Shown piece after piece: positions 33,154-41,950 of a DNA stretch of 64,000 nucleotides. Each line of letters begins with the position of its first letter. The first letter of the stretch is position 1. A model generated the notes under the pieces. That model was not told the DNA's origin. It saw nothing but the letters and a program-made list of their open reading frames with translations, and did not search any database. The translations under genes were made by a program, and so were the position numbers. The DNA comes from Polynucleobacter sp. KF022 (GTDB lineage Bacteria; Pseudomonadota; Gammaproteobacteria; Burkholderiales; Burkholderiaceae), in the NCBI RefSeq assembly GCF_027924105.1, contig NZ_AP026972.1, positions 1,240,001 to 1,304,000 of the forward strand, written 5' to 3'.

Positions 33154-34269
33154 ATGATTTTTAAACAGGCCCTTCGCCGCGAACTCAGTTTTACGACTGG
33201 CGGGGTCTTTTTGGTCTTAGTCACCATTATGGTGACTACCCTAGTGATCCGTATTTTGGGCTACGCCGCTAACGGAGCGGTTAACCCAGAGGATGCACTG
33301 GTTTTAATTGCCTTAGCCACTTTGGGCTACCTTGCCATTCTTTTGACGGTCTCCCTATTTGTCGCAACGCTGATTGTTTTAGTGCGCTGGTACAAAGATT
33401 CAGAAATGATTGTTTGGTTTGCCAGCGGTTTAAGCGTCACCAATCTCATTCGTCCAATTTTGCAATTTGCAACTCCACTCATTATTGTCATTGCCTTACT
33501 CGCTCTTTTTGTTTGGCCGTGGGCTAATCGGGAATCAACCTTAATTAGTCAGCGCTTTCAACAACGTGATGATGTATCTATGGTGAGCGCTGGTCAATTT
33601 AAAGAATCAGCAAAAGCAGAACGCGTCTTCTTTATTGAAGAGCTCGATGTCGATAAAAGCGAAGTCAAAAATATCTTCGTAGCAGACTCTAAGAACGGTC
33701 GTTTAAGCATTGCTGTATCGGCTTCTGGTTATATTCAAAATTCTGAAGGCGGCGAAAAATCCATTGTTCTACATAACGGCCGGCGCTATGAAGGACAACC
33801 CACCCAGCCTGATTTTAGAATTCTCGAGTTTGATGAATACAGCACCAAAATTCGCAGCAAGGATGCCTTAGCGCCTGCGCCACGTGATCGTGAAAAAACA
33901 GTCGACGAGCTACTCAATGACACCAACCCAGCGACAATCAATCCTAATCGCGCTGAATTACTCTGGCGCATTGGCTTGCCATTAATGGCCTTAGGTTTAG
34001 TGTTGATTGCCATACCACTTGCATATGTCAATCCACGTCTTGGTAATTACACTGCGATGTTCTACGCGGTATTGATTTACCTGATTTATAGCAACCTGCT
34101 AAACCTGACGCAAAATTTTGTTTCACAAGGCAAGGTCAGTGTTTTTGTAGCCATCTGGCCGATACACTTACTTGCGCTTTTGATTGCAACAGTCTTAATT
34201 CGCAATCGTATTAATCCTTCATTGAAGTGGTGGCTCCGCCAATTACCCGCTTCCATTGCCAGAAAATGA
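33154..34269 (+). CDS. lptF: LPS export permease LptF
   Basis: Inner-membrane subunit of the LptB2FG transporter that extracts LPS from the inner membrane. 371 residues: two N-terminal hydrophobic hairpins (about 14-34, 50-75, 95-125), a periplasmic beta-jellyroll (about 130-260) and three C-terminal helices. Begins MIFKQALRRELSFTTGGVF, as LptF does. No Shine-Dalgarno is visible before ATG 33154. The stop overlaps lptG by 4 bp. Confidence 0.95.
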   Translation: MIFKQALRRELSFTTGGVFLVLVTIMVTTLVIRILGYAANGAVNPEDALVLIALATLGYLAILLTVSLFVATLIVLVRWYKDSEMIVWFASGLSVTNLIRPILQFATPLIIVIALLALFVWPWANRESTLISQRFQQRDDVSMVSAGQFKESAKAERVFFIEELDVDKSEVKNIFVADSKNGRLSIAVSASGYIQNSEGGEKSIVLHNGRRYEGQPTQPDFRILEFDEYSTKIRSKDALAPAPRDREKTVDELLNDTNPATINPNRAELLWRIGLPLMALGLVLIAIPLAYVNPRLGNYTAMFYAVLIYLIYSNLLNLTQNFVSQGKVSVFVAIWPIHLLALLIATVLIRNRINPSLKWWLRQLPASIARK

Positions 34270-35420
34270 AGATCCTCTTCCCCTTTATCTACGAGCGCTA
34301 TCTAGCCAAGCAGATCTATGCTGCTTTTGGCTTCATTCTTTTTGCTTTGGTGGCTTTATTTTTATTCTTTGATATCTTGAGTGAACTCGGCTCAGTGCAA
34401 GGCGCCTATACACTTCCCTTGGCTCTGCTGCACGTTCTACTCAAGGCGCCAAGCCGCATCTCTGAAATTATTCCGATTGCAGGCTTAATAGGCAGTATTT
34501 ATGTATTTGCGATGTTAGCTAGTCAATCTGAGTTCACCATCTTGCGTATCGCTGGTTTGGATGTAAAACGCGGACTGATCACGCTCACTAAAATTTCTAT
34601 TCCTTTAATTGCACTTACGCTCATCATGAGTGAATGGGTCGGACCTTATACCGAAGCGAAGTCTGATCAGATTCGCATGAAGGCTATGGGGTCGGCATAC
34701 TCATCCCAGTTCAGAACGGGTGTATGGGTAAAGGATCGCTTACGTGATGAAGATGGTAGTGGTCCGGTTCGCCCTGGAGTGCGCTACGTCAACGTTGGCA
34801 AGGTTGATAAGGATAATGAAATTCGCAATATCCGCATGTATGAGTTTGATGACACTTACCATCTCCTCTCTATTCGCAGCGCGGTCTCTGGACAGTTTGA
34901 TGAGACAGGTATCTGGGTTTTAAATGATGTAACAGAAACCCGCTTTAAAGAAACCAAGCAATCTGACCCTCTCAATCCTGTTTTTTCTGCACAGACTTTC
35001 ACTCATCCGATTCTCACCCTAGAGTCTGAAGTCACCCCACAAATTTTGAGCGTGCTGTTAATCAGTCCGGAAAAAATGTCGATTGTGAGCTTGGGTCGAT
35101 TTATTTCTCATCTGCGTGATAACAAACAAGATGCGCATCGGCACTCAATTGCTTTCTGGAAAAAAGTCATCTATCCATTCACCATTTTTGTGATGCTCAC
35201 ATTGGCACTACCGTTCGCTTACCTCAAGGTACGTGCAGGCAGTGTTGGTATTAAGGTATTTGGCGGCATCATGCTGGGTATGAGCTTTCAACTCTTTAAT
35301 TCCTTGTTTTCAAATGTGGGGTTACTGGGTTCCTGGCCATCGCTTCTTACCGCCCTCACTCCGCCCCTGCTGTATTTCCTATTGGCGCTTGTTGGATTGC
35401 GCTGGGTTTCTAAGGCTTAA
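34266..35420 (+). CDS. lptG: LPS export permease LptG
   Basis: Second membrane subunit of LptB2FG, 384 residues, YjgQ family. MKILFPFIYERYLAKQIYAA start, six hydrophobic segments and a periplasmic jellyroll (about 130-285) with FRTGVWVKD and IRMYEFDD. The ATG at 34266 overlaps the lptF stop (ATGA), which rules out the longer frame. Confidence 0.95.
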   Translation: MKILFPFIYERYLAKQIYAAFGFILFALVALFLFFDILSELGSVQGAYTLPLALLHVLLKAPSRISEIIPIAGLIGSIYVFAMLASQSEFTILRIAGLDVKRGLITLTKISIPLIALTLIMSEWVGPYTEAKSDQIRMKAMGSAYSSQFRTGVWVKDRLRDEDGSGPVRPGVRYVNVGKVDKDNEIRNIRMYEFDDTYHLLSIRSAVSGQFDETGIWVLNDVTETRFKETKQSDPLNPVFSAQTFTHPILTLESEVTPQILSVLLISPEKMSIVSLGRFISHLRDNKQDAHRHSIAFWKKVIYPFTIFVMLTLALPFAYLKVRAGSVGIKVFGGIMLGMSFQLFNSLFSNVGLLGSWPSLLTALTPPLLYFLLALVGLRWVSKA

Positions 35421-35443
35421 TACCAAAAAATCATTTAGAATGT

Positions 35444-35479
35444 GATTCCTATATCATTGTTGATATAAAGACAGGAATC
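35444..35479 (+). promoter_or_regulatory. Nested inverted repeats over the cysB ribosome site
   Basis: Inner dyad ATATCA-TTGT-TGATAT (35451-35466) inside an outer dyad GATTCCT (35444-35450) / AGGAATC (35473-35479). The outer right arm contains the AGGA ribosome site, 7 bases or so before the ATG at 35483. In RNA this would fold into a hairpin with a 6-nt bulge hiding the ribosome site; as DNA the inner dyad has a T-N11-A core like an LTTR autoregulatory site. Confidence 0.45.
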
Positions 35480-35482
35480 CTT

Positions 35483-36424
35483 ATGAATCTCCACCAATTC
35501 CGATTTGTACGAGAAGCCGTTAGACAAAACTTCAACTTAACGACCGCCGCAAAGGCACTCTTTACCTCCCAGCCAGGGGTGTCTAAAGCCATCATCGAGC
35601 TAGAAGACGAATTAGGCGTTGAAATCTTCCGTCGTCACGGCAAGCGTATTCGCTCTATGACGGAACCTGGAAAGCGGATTTTGAGCTCGATCGAGCGCAT
35701 CTTGGATGAAGTTGAAACACTCAAGCGAGTGGGCAAGGATTTTGCGAGCCAAGATCAAGGCAGCTTTGTGATTGCCACCACCCACACTCAGGCACGCTAT
35801 GCCCTACCCAAAGTTCTCACCGAATTTACTAAGCGCTTTCCAAAGGTAAAGGTCAGCATTCAGCAAGGCAGTCCAGGTCAAATTGCGGAATTACTCACCC
35901 ATGATCGCGCTGATATTGCGATTGCCACTGAAGGAATCGCCAATACGCCAGGCGTGCTGGCACTGCCGGGCTATCAATGGCATCACGTATTGATGGTGCC
36001 ACTCAGTCACCCACTACTCAACCAGGCCACACTGACGTTAGAAGAGATTGCTAAGTACCCCATCATTACCTACGACAAAGCATTTGCGGGACGCAGTAAG
36101 ATTGATGCAGCTTTTGCACAAAGAAATATCACACCCGATATTATTTTGGAGGCGATTGATGCTGATGTGATTAAAACTTACGTTGAGACTGGTATGGGCA
36201 TCGGCATCGTTGCGGGTCACGCATATGATCCCGATCGAGACCGCAATCTCAAAGTGATTCCTGCAGGACACTTATTTGGCAATAACGTGACCCATCTAGG
36301 TGTTAAACAAGGCGCTTACCTTCGCTCATTTGTTTACACCTTTATTGAACTCTTCTCGCCAACGCTCACCAAAAAAATTGTTGAGCAGGCCATGTCGAAC
36401 GAAACCGAGACGTACGAGATTTAA
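35483..36424 (+). CDS. cysB: CysB-like LysR regulator
   Basis: A 313-residue LTTR whose N-terminus MNLHQFRFVREAVRQNFNLT and TSQPGVSKAIIELEDELGVE are typical of CysB/Cbl. Effector-domain segments TTHTQARYALPKVL and TYDKAFAGRSKID correspond to the CysB sulfate/acetylserine pocket. It should activate cysteine biosynthesis and sulfur assimilation genes; none is adjacent. Cbl-type regulators of sulfonate use are the alternative. AGGAA precedes the ATG. Confidence 0.88.
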   Translation: MNLHQFRFVREAVRQNFNLTTAAKALFTSQPGVSKAIIELEDELGVEIFRRHGKRIRSMTEPGKRILSSIERILDEVETLKRVGKDFASQDQGSFVIATTHTQARYALPKVLTEFTKRFPKVKVSIQQGSPGQIAELLTHDRADIAIATEGIANTPGVLALPGYQWHHVLMVPLSHPLLNQATLTLEEIAKYPIITYDKAFAGRSKIDAAFAQRNITPDIILEAIDADVIKTYVETGMGIGIVAGHAYDPDRDRNLKVIPAGHLFGNNVTHLGVKQGAYLRSFVYTFIELFSPTLTKKIVEQAMSNETETYEI

Positions 36425-36463
36425 CCGGCCACAGTCTGGTGTTTGATTCTGATTTGGGAGATC

Positions 36464-36487
36464 CTCAAAAACAGATCTGTTTTTGAG
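36464..36487 (-). terminator. 24-bp perfect palindrome at the tRNA 3' end
   Basis: Arms CTCAAAAACAGA / TCTGTTTTTGAG with no loop offset, starting directly after the encoded CCA of tRNA-Leu. The run of five T in the right arm, as read on either strand, fits an intrinsic terminator for both the tRNA (minus) and cysB (plus) transcripts, although the arms are AT-rich. Confidence 0.55.
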
Positions 36488-36572
36488 TGGTGCCTCGGGG
36501 CGGACTCGAACCGCCACGCCTTGCGGCACCGGATTTTGAGTCCGGCACGTCTACCAATTCCATCACCGAGGC
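36488..36572 (-). tRNA. tRNA-Leu (anticodon CAA)
   Basis: 85-nt class II tRNA with encoded CCA. Acceptor stem GCCTCGG / CCGAGGC, D-arm TGGTAGACG, anticodon stem CCGGA and loop CTCAAAA giving anticodon CAA (reads UUG), a long variable arm (TGCCGCAAGGCG) and T-arm GTTCGAGTC. The leucine discriminator A is present. Confidence 0.95.
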
Positions 36573-36724
36573 AGGTGTTTGCAGTGGAAATTCTGCTTAC
36601 TTTGCTACTTTGTTACTGCTAAGACATGAGAGTGTAACAAAAAATGCCCCCTTACCCCCTACCTTGGGTCTAGAACCCCTTAAAATGAGGACTTCTAGCC
36701 AAATTATTAAAAGGACTTACCCGT

Positions 36725-37444
36725 ATGGCCGGCCATTCGAAATGGGCCAATATTCAGCACCGCAAAGGTCGTCAGGACGAAAAACGCGGCAAGATTTGGA
36801 CCAAACTCATTAAAGAAATTACCGTAGCCGCCAAATTAGGCGGTGGCGATGTTGCTACCAATCCACGTTTACGTCTGGCTATTGATAAAGCCAAAGACTC
36901 CAATATGCCCAATGACAACGTGCAAAGAGCAATTCAGCGTGGTACTGGTTCTCTTGAGGGTGTGAACTATGAAGAAATTCGTTATGAGGGCTACGGCATT
37001 AATGGCGCAGCCATCATTGTTGATTGCTTGACCGATAATCGCACCCGCACCGTCGCCGAAGTGCGCCATGCATTTAATAAAAATGGCGGCAATATGGGCG
37101 CAGAAGGTTCAGTTGCTTTCTTATTCAAACATTGCGGCCAAATGTTGTTTGCCCCAGGCACCAGCGAAGATCAACTCATGGAAGTTGCGTTAGATGCTGG
37201 CGCAGAAGATGTCATTACGCATGATGATGGATCCTTGGAGGTGTTATCTCCTGTTCCAGATTTTTCAAAAGTCCAAGATGCTATTAATAAAGCAGGTCTC
37301 AAGCCAGAGCTTGCAACTGTTGCCATGCGCCCCGAGACAGAGATTGCTCTAGAAGGCGAGCAAGCTGAAAGCATGCAGAAGTTGCTAGATGCTCTTGAGA
37401 ACTTGGATGACGTTCAAGAGGTATTTACGAACGCTGCACTTTGA
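36725..37444 (+). CDS. yebC: YebC/PmpR family protein
   Basis: A 239-residue protein of the YebC family: MAGHSKWANIQHRKGRQDEK at the start, NMPNDNVQRAIQRGTG and GGNMGAEGSVAFLF. Members are cytosolic and have been described as transcription regulators and, more recently, as translation factors acting on stalling proline stretches. AAGGA lies 9 nt before the ATG. Followed by purD after 53 bp. Confidence 0.94.
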   Translation: MAGHSKWANIQHRKGRQDEKRGKIWTKLIKEITVAAKLGGGDVATNPRLRLAIDKAKDSNMPNDNVQRAIQRGTGSLEGVNYEEIRYEGYGINGAAIIVDCLTDNRTRTVAEVRHAFNKNGGNMGAEGSVAFLFKHCGQMLFAPGTSEDQLMEVALDAGAEDVITHDDGSLEVLSPVPDFSKVQDAINKAGLKPELATVAMRPETEIALEGEQAESMQKLLDALENLDDVQEVFTNAAL

Positions 37445-37497
37445 TTCTTGAAATTGATTTCTTTTAATTACCTTATTTAAATACTAGATAGCTTGTT

Positions 37498-38775
37498 ATG
37501 AAAATTCTACTGATCGGATCTGGCGGACGCGAACATGCACTTGCTTGGAAGCTAGCTCAATCCCCACAAGTACAAACGGTTTATGTTGCCCCAGGTAATG
37601 GCGGCACCGCTACGGCTAAGCAAGCTGCTGCAGGTATTGAGAATTTACCCATCAGCGGACTGCAAGAGCTGGCTGATTTTGCCAAGCGCGAGAAGATTCA
37701 TCTAACTGTTGTTGGTCCTGAAGCCCCTCTGGCGGCCGGCATCGTTGATGTATTCCGCAATAATGGCTTGCGTATTTTTGGACCAACACAATTAGCAGCG
37801 CAATTGGAGTCTTCTAAGGATTTCTCCAAAGCCTTCATGAAGCGTCATGGTATTCCGACTGCGGATTACCAAACATTCTCTAATGCTCTAGAAGCACATG
37901 CATACATCGATGCCAAAGGCGCACCAATTGTGATCAAGGCGGATGGCCTTGCGGCAGGTAAAGGTGTCGTTGTGGCTATGAGCCTTGAAGAAGCGCACGC
38001 TGCAGTTGACATGATGCTGGCTGACAATAAACTAGGTAATGCTGGCGCACGTGTAGTCATCGAAGAATTTCTCACTGGCGAAGAAGCTAGCTTTATTGTG
38101 TTGGTTGACGGTAAGAATGTTTTAGCTTTAGCAACTAGCCAAGATCACAAACGTTTACTCGATGCCGATCAAGGCCCTAATACTGGTGGTATGGGTGCCT
38201 ACTCTCCTGCTCCAGTAGTCACCCCAGAAATTCATGCGCGCGCATTACGTGAAGTGATCATGCCAACTGTTAAGGGCATGCAAGCTGATGGCATTCCGTA
38301 CACCGGCTTCTTATATGCTGGCTTAATGATCACGCCTGATGGCAAGATCAAGACTTTAGAATTTAATTGCCGTATGGGTGACCCAGAAACACAACCAATT
38401 ATGGCGCGCCTGCGAAGTGATCTCGTCAATGCCTTGGATCACGCTGTGGATGGCACCCTGAATGAAGTCGAGCTGGAATGGGATCGTCGTACCGCTCTTG
38501 GCGTTGTATTGGCCGCCCATAACTACCCTGATACCCCAAGAGCCGGGGATATCATTACCGGCATACCTGACGACACTGAAGATCAAATCACATTCCATGC
38601 CGGTACGAAATTACAAGACGGCAAGGTAGTCACTTCTGGAGGACGTGTGATGTGTGTGGTTGGACTTGCTGATACCGTTCGCGGCGCCCAACAAAAAGCA
38701 TACGAAGCAATCAACCACATCAAGTTCAATGGCATGCAATATCGCAAAGATATTGGTTATCGCGCTATTAAGTAA
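37498..38775 (+). CDS. purD: Phosphoribosylamine-glycine ligase
   Basis: GAR synthetase, second step of purine synthesis; 425 residues in the ATP-grasp fold. MKILLIGSGGREHALAWKLA start, SKDFSKAFMKRHGIPTADY, the ATP-grasp loop IKADGLAAGKGVVVA and the signature RMGDPETQPIMARL. No clear Shine-Dalgarno before the ATG. hemF follows 23 bp later. Confidence 0.97.
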   Translation: MKILLIGSGGREHALAWKLAQSPQVQTVYVAPGNGGTATAKQAAAGIENLPISGLQELADFAKREKIHLTVVGPEAPLAAGIVDVFRNNGLRIFGPTQLAAQLESSKDFSKAFMKRHGIPTADYQTFSNALEAHAYIDAKGAPIVIKADGLAAGKGVVVAMSLEEAHAAVDMMLADNKLGNAGARVVIEEFLTGEEASFIVLVDGKNVLALATSQDHKRLLDADQGPNTGGMGAYSPAPVVTPEIHARALREVIMPTVKGMQADGIPYTGFLYAGLMITPDGKIKTLEFNCRMGDPETQPIMARLRSDLVNALDHAVDGTLNEVELEWDRRTALGVVLAAHNYPDTPRAGDIITGIPDDTEDQITFHAGTKLQDGKVVTSGGRVMCVVGLADTVRGAQQKAYEAINHIKFNGMQYRKDIGYRAIK

Positions 38776-38798
38776 ATTTATCTAAAGTTAGAACGCTC

Positions 38799-39731
38799 TT
38801 GTCAGATCAACATACCCAAATCGATATCGCCGCCCTAAAAGATTACTTTTTAGGCTTGCAAGATCGCATTACTACTGCAATGAGTGCATTGGATGGCAAG
38901 GCTTTTATTGCTGACGAATGGCATAAGCCAGAAGATAGCAAACTCAAAGGTTATGGTCGCACCTGTATTTTGGATGGCGGCAATATCCTGGAAAAGGGTG
39001 GTGTGGGTTTCTCACACGTACGCGGCGATCAAATGCCGCCGTCTGCATCACATCACCGACCAGAAGTAGCTGGGCGTAGCTTTGAGGCGATGGGCGTTTC
39101 TTTAGTGTTTCATCCAAATAATCCTAAAGTGCCCACCACCCATATGAATGTGCGCTGCTTTATTGCGCAAGCGCCCGATAAAGAGCCTGTCTGGTGGTTT
39201 GGTGGAGGCTTCGATCTCACACCCTATTACGGCGTTGATGAAGACTGCAAGCATTTTCATCAAACAGCTAAAGATGCATTAGATCCTTTTGGCGAAGAGC
39301 TCTATCCTCGCTTTAAAAAGTGGTGTGATGAATATTTTTACTTAAAGCATCGCGAAGAGCCACGCGGTATCGGCGGAGTATTCTTTGATGACTTTAATGA
39401 ACTCGGATTTGAAAAAAGTTTTGCGATGACTCGTGCCGTGGGCGATGCCTTCATTGACGCCTACCTGCCGATTGTTCAGCGCCGCTACCAGGATAGCTTT
39501 ACTGCTGAAGAAAAAGCTTTCCAAGAATATCGTCGTGGTCGTTATGTGGAATACAACCTCATCTTTGATCGAGGGACGATCTTTGGTTTGCATTCAGGTG
39601 GCCGTACTGAATCCATTCTGATGTCGATGCCTCCGGTAGTGCAATGGTGGTACAACTGGCAACCTAAGCCTGGCACACCTGAGGCCAAGCTCTATGACTA
39701 CTACCTGAAGCCTCGAGATTGGCTGGCTTGA
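38799..39731 (+). CDS. hemF: Oxygen-dependent coproporphyrinogen III oxidase
   Basis: Aerobic oxidative decarboxylation of coproporphyrinogen III in heme synthesis. 310 residues (E. coli HemF 299) with GGGNILEKGG-like GGNILEKGGVGFSHV, the PTTHMNVR stretch, WWFGGGFDLTPYYG and the C-terminal RRGRYVEYNLIFDRGTIFGL. The start is TTG at 38799, as no ATG precedes the conserved region until residue 29. The gene ends in a 4-bp overlap with nadD. Confidence 0.95.
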   Translation: MSDQHTQIDIAALKDYFLGLQDRITTAMSALDGKAFIADEWHKPEDSKLKGYGRTCILDGGNILEKGGVGFSHVRGDQMPPSASHHRPEVAGRSFEAMGVSLVFHPNNPKVPTTHMNVRCFIAQAPDKEPVWWFGGGFDLTPYYGVDEDCKHFHQTAKDALDPFGEELYPRFKKWCDEYFYLKHREEPRGIGGVFFDDFNELGFEKSFAMTRAVGDAFIDAYLPIVQRRYQDSFTAEEKAFQEYRRGRYVEYNLIFDRGTIFGLHSGGRTESILMSMPPVVQWWYNWQPKPGTPEAKLYDYYLKPRDWLA

Positions 39732-40417
39732 ATACCTTGAAAAAAATTGGCATCTTGGGGGGCACTTTTGATCCACCCCATGTTGGTCATTTAAAGCTGG
39801 CAGCGCACTTTGCCAAACTATTGCGTTTGGATGCACTGTTGCTAATCCCTAGTGGTGAACCATGGCAAAAAGGTACCGGCATCACTTCCGCTGAAATGCG
39901 CCTTAAGTTAACCGAGGCTGCGGGAATTGACTTAGCCCGTGCATTTTTGTATTTAAAAATCTCCACTCAAGTAGGTATTGATCGCATGGAAATTGATCGT
40001 GCTGGCCCGAGTTATGCCATTGATACTGTTAAAGCCTTACGTGAACGATTTGGTAGAGATGCCAGCCTGACTTGGTTGATGGGGGCAGATTCTTTAGTTA
40101 CCTTACCAAGCTGGAATTCTTGGGAAAAGCTCAGTCAATATGTCAATTTTGCTGTGGCTAGTAGACCCCATCATGATTTGCAGGTGGAAACCAGCGCCGA
40201 GGTGAATCAATTTTTGCAAAATCACCAGACAAAAGATCCTGCTGCCCTTGAAAATAGCGCTGCAGGCCTCATATATATCGATGAAAGCCTTAATGTCGAT
40301 CTATCCTCTACCGAATTACGAGATTGCCTTAAATCCAGCTCACGAAGCACTATTGCATCTGAGCAAATTCCCACCCACACCCTAGAAATAATTACAAATC
40401 TGGGCTTGTATCAGTAA
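39728..40417 (+). CDS. nadD: Nicotinate-nucleotide adenylyltransferase
   Basis: Adenylylates nicotinate mononucleotide in NAD synthesis. GILGGTFDPPHVGHLKLA holds the HxGH nucleotidyltransferase motif and the end has the NADS-type STELRDCL. There is no ATG before residue 60, so the start must be one of three TTG codons (39719, 39728, 39737). 39728 is chosen because it overlaps the hemF TGA (TTGA), giving 229 residues. Followed by rsfS, a conserved pair. Confidence 0.9.
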   Translation: MNTLKKIGILGGTFDPPHVGHLKLAAHFAKLLRLDALLLIPSGEPWQKGTGITSAEMRLKLTEAAGIDLARAFLYLKISTQVGIDRMEIDRAGPSYAIDTVKALRERFGRDASLTWLMGADSLVTLPSWNSWEKLSQYVNFAVASRPHHDLQVETSAEVNQFLQNHQTKDPAALENSAAGLIYIDESLNVDLSSTELRDCLKSSSRSTIASEQIPTHTLEIITNLGLYQ

Positions 40418-40462
40418 TCAAGCTAAGATCATCCTAAATACAAAAATTATTGCCGAGAAAAT

Positions 40463-40858
40463 ATGGACTTACGTAAATTACAACGCGTCGTGATTGATGC
40501 TCTAGAAGATGTGAAGGCGCAAGATATCCGCGTCTATGACACTAGCAAATTAAGTGAATTGTTTGATCGCGTGGTTATTGCCACCGGCTCAAGTAATCGT
40601 CAAACCCGCTCTTTAGCAATGTCAGTAAAAGAAGCTGTCAACACTAAAGGCGGCGATGTGATTTCTGTCGAAGGTTTAGAAACCGGTGAATGGGTATTGG
40701 TTGATTGCGGCGATATTGTCGTACACATTTTGCAACCGATGCTGCGCTCCTACTATCAGCTTGAAGGTATGTGGGGTGCAAAACCTGTACGCGTCAAATT
40801 GGCTGGCAGCAAAGGCCTTGTCAAAGCCAGCGAATCGGAAGACGAGGACGACGAGTAA
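40463..40858 (+). CDS. rsfS: Ribosomal silencing factor RsfS
   Basis: A 131-residue RsfS/Iojap protein that binds L14 and blocks subunit joining in slow growth. MDLRKLQRVVIDALEDVKAQ start, the core FDRVVIATGSSNRQTRSLA, GEWVLVDCGDIVVHILQP and YYQLEGMWG. An acidic tail (SESEDEDDE) follows. GAGA upstream of the ATG. Confidence 0.95.
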   Translation: MDLRKLQRVVIDALEDVKAQDIRVYDTSKLSELFDRVVIATGSSNRQTRSLAMSVKEAVNTKGGDVISVEGLETGEWVLVDCGDIVVHILQPMLRSYYQLEGMWGAKPVRVKLAGSKGLVKASESEDEDDE

Positions 40859-40878
40859 GTTCGTCGCTGAACGTATCA

Positions 40879-41322
40879 ATGCGCCTCACCATAGTTTCAG
40901 TTGGTCATAAGATGCCCGATTGGGTTGCGACTGCAACCCATGACTACATCAAAAGAATGCCTGCAGACTGCAGTATTGAAATTAAGGAAATTAAGCCAGA
41001 CCTGACGCCCGCTAAAGAGGCTGTCAAAATTGCTGCCGCCATTCCTAAAGGCTCAAGAGTCATTGCCTTAGATGAGCGCGGTAAAGACCAGACTACTCAG
41101 AATCTAGCCACTCAACTGGCCAGCTGGCGCCAAGAGGGGTTCGATATCACTTTCTTAATTGGCGGCGCAGATGGCCTGGATGCCAGCCTCAAAGCAACTG
41201 CTCAAGCAATGTGGCGCCTCTCTAGCCTCACCCTTCCCCACGCTATGGCTAGAGTGCTGCTGGTAGAGCAACTCTATCGCGCTTGGACTATTCTGCAGGG
41301 TCACCCCTACCATCGTGAGTAA
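40879..41322 (+). CDS. rlmH: 23S rRNA pseudouridine-1915 N3-methyltransferase
   Basis: SPOUT-class methyltransferase, 147 residues: MRLTIVSVGHKMPDWV start, IALDERGKDQTTQNLA, FLIGGADGLDASLK (SAM-binding knot) and the invariant C-terminus EQLYRAWTILQGHPYHRE. The ATG at 40879 gives the family N-terminus; an upstream open extension is unrelated. It follows rsfS by 20 bp and overlaps the maf start. Confidence 0.96.
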   Translation: MRLTIVSVGHKMPDWVATATHDYIKRMPADCSIEIKEIKPDLTPAKEAVKIAAAIPKGSRVIALDERGKDQTTQNLATQLASWRQEGFDITFLIGGADGLDASLKATAQAMWRLSSLTLPHAMARVLLVEQLYRAWTILQGHPYHRE

Positions 41323-41950
41323 TCTTGTGAGCTCATTTATTTATCTCGCCTCACAAAGTCCGCGTCGCCAAGAGCTCTTAAAACAAATTGGCGTACGCTT
41401 TGAAATGCTTTTACCCACTTCTGATGAAGATAGTGAAAGTATCGAAACTCCCCTTCCTCAAGAAAAAGCGCGAGTCTATGTTGAACGCGTAACCCTGGCA
41501 AAAAGTGCAGCAGCACTGAATCGTTGGCAAAGCAGTGGTTTGCCTTGGGCTCCAATTCTTTGTGCAGATACTACGGTTAGCCTGCCCAACAGTCCTGATG
41601 GTGAAATCTTAGGGAAACCAAGTGATGCAACAGATACTGCGCGGATTCTCAATATGCTCAGTGGCAAAGTACATGAGGTACTAACCGCCGTTGCCCTTAC
41701 GCCAGCCCCAACCGAAATACCCAATATTTTGGTACAGGTATCGCGCGTGCAATTTGCAGAGCTATCTCCAATACAGATTGACGCTTATATCGCCAGCGGT
41801 GAACCCTTTGGTAAAGCTGGGGCCTATGGCATTCAGGGCCTAGGAGGCACTTTTATTCCCACTATTCAGGGGAGCTATAGCGGTATCATGGGCCTACCCC
41901 TCTATGAAACCCAACAATTACTTGAAATTGCCGGCCTGACTAGCAAATGA
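41315..41950 (+). CDS. Maf-family nucleotide pyrophosphatase
   Basis: House-cleaning nucleoside triphosphate pyrophosphatase of 211 residues: LASQSPRRQELLKQIGVRF, ILCADTTVS (metal-binding Asp) and SGEPFGKAGAYGIQG. Likely the YhdE (dTTP/UTP) type. The start is a GTG: 41315 overlaps the rlmH end by 8 bp, while 41327 (also GTG) gives a start four residues shorter; the sequence does not decide. Overlaps rng by 4 bp. Confidence 0.92.
   Translation: MSNLVSSFIYLASQSPRRQELLKQIGVRFEMLLPTSDEDSESIETPLPQEKARVYVERVTLAKSAAALNRWQSSGLPWAPILCADTTVSLPNSPDGEILGKPSDATDTARILNMLSGKVHEVLTAVALTPAPTEIPNILVQVSRVQFAELSPIQIDAYIASGEPFGKAGAYGIQGLGGTFIPTIQGSYSGIMGLPLYETQQLLEIAGLTSK

Noticed and set aside
36464..36572. Integration site (att) at tRNA-Leu
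   Set aside because: No integrase, no direct repeat of the tRNA 3' end and no foreign-looking DNA nearby.
36487..36813. Plus-strand open frame through tRNA-Leu and into yebC
   Set aside because: It reads antisense through a tRNA and out of frame into yebC; it is a shadow frame.
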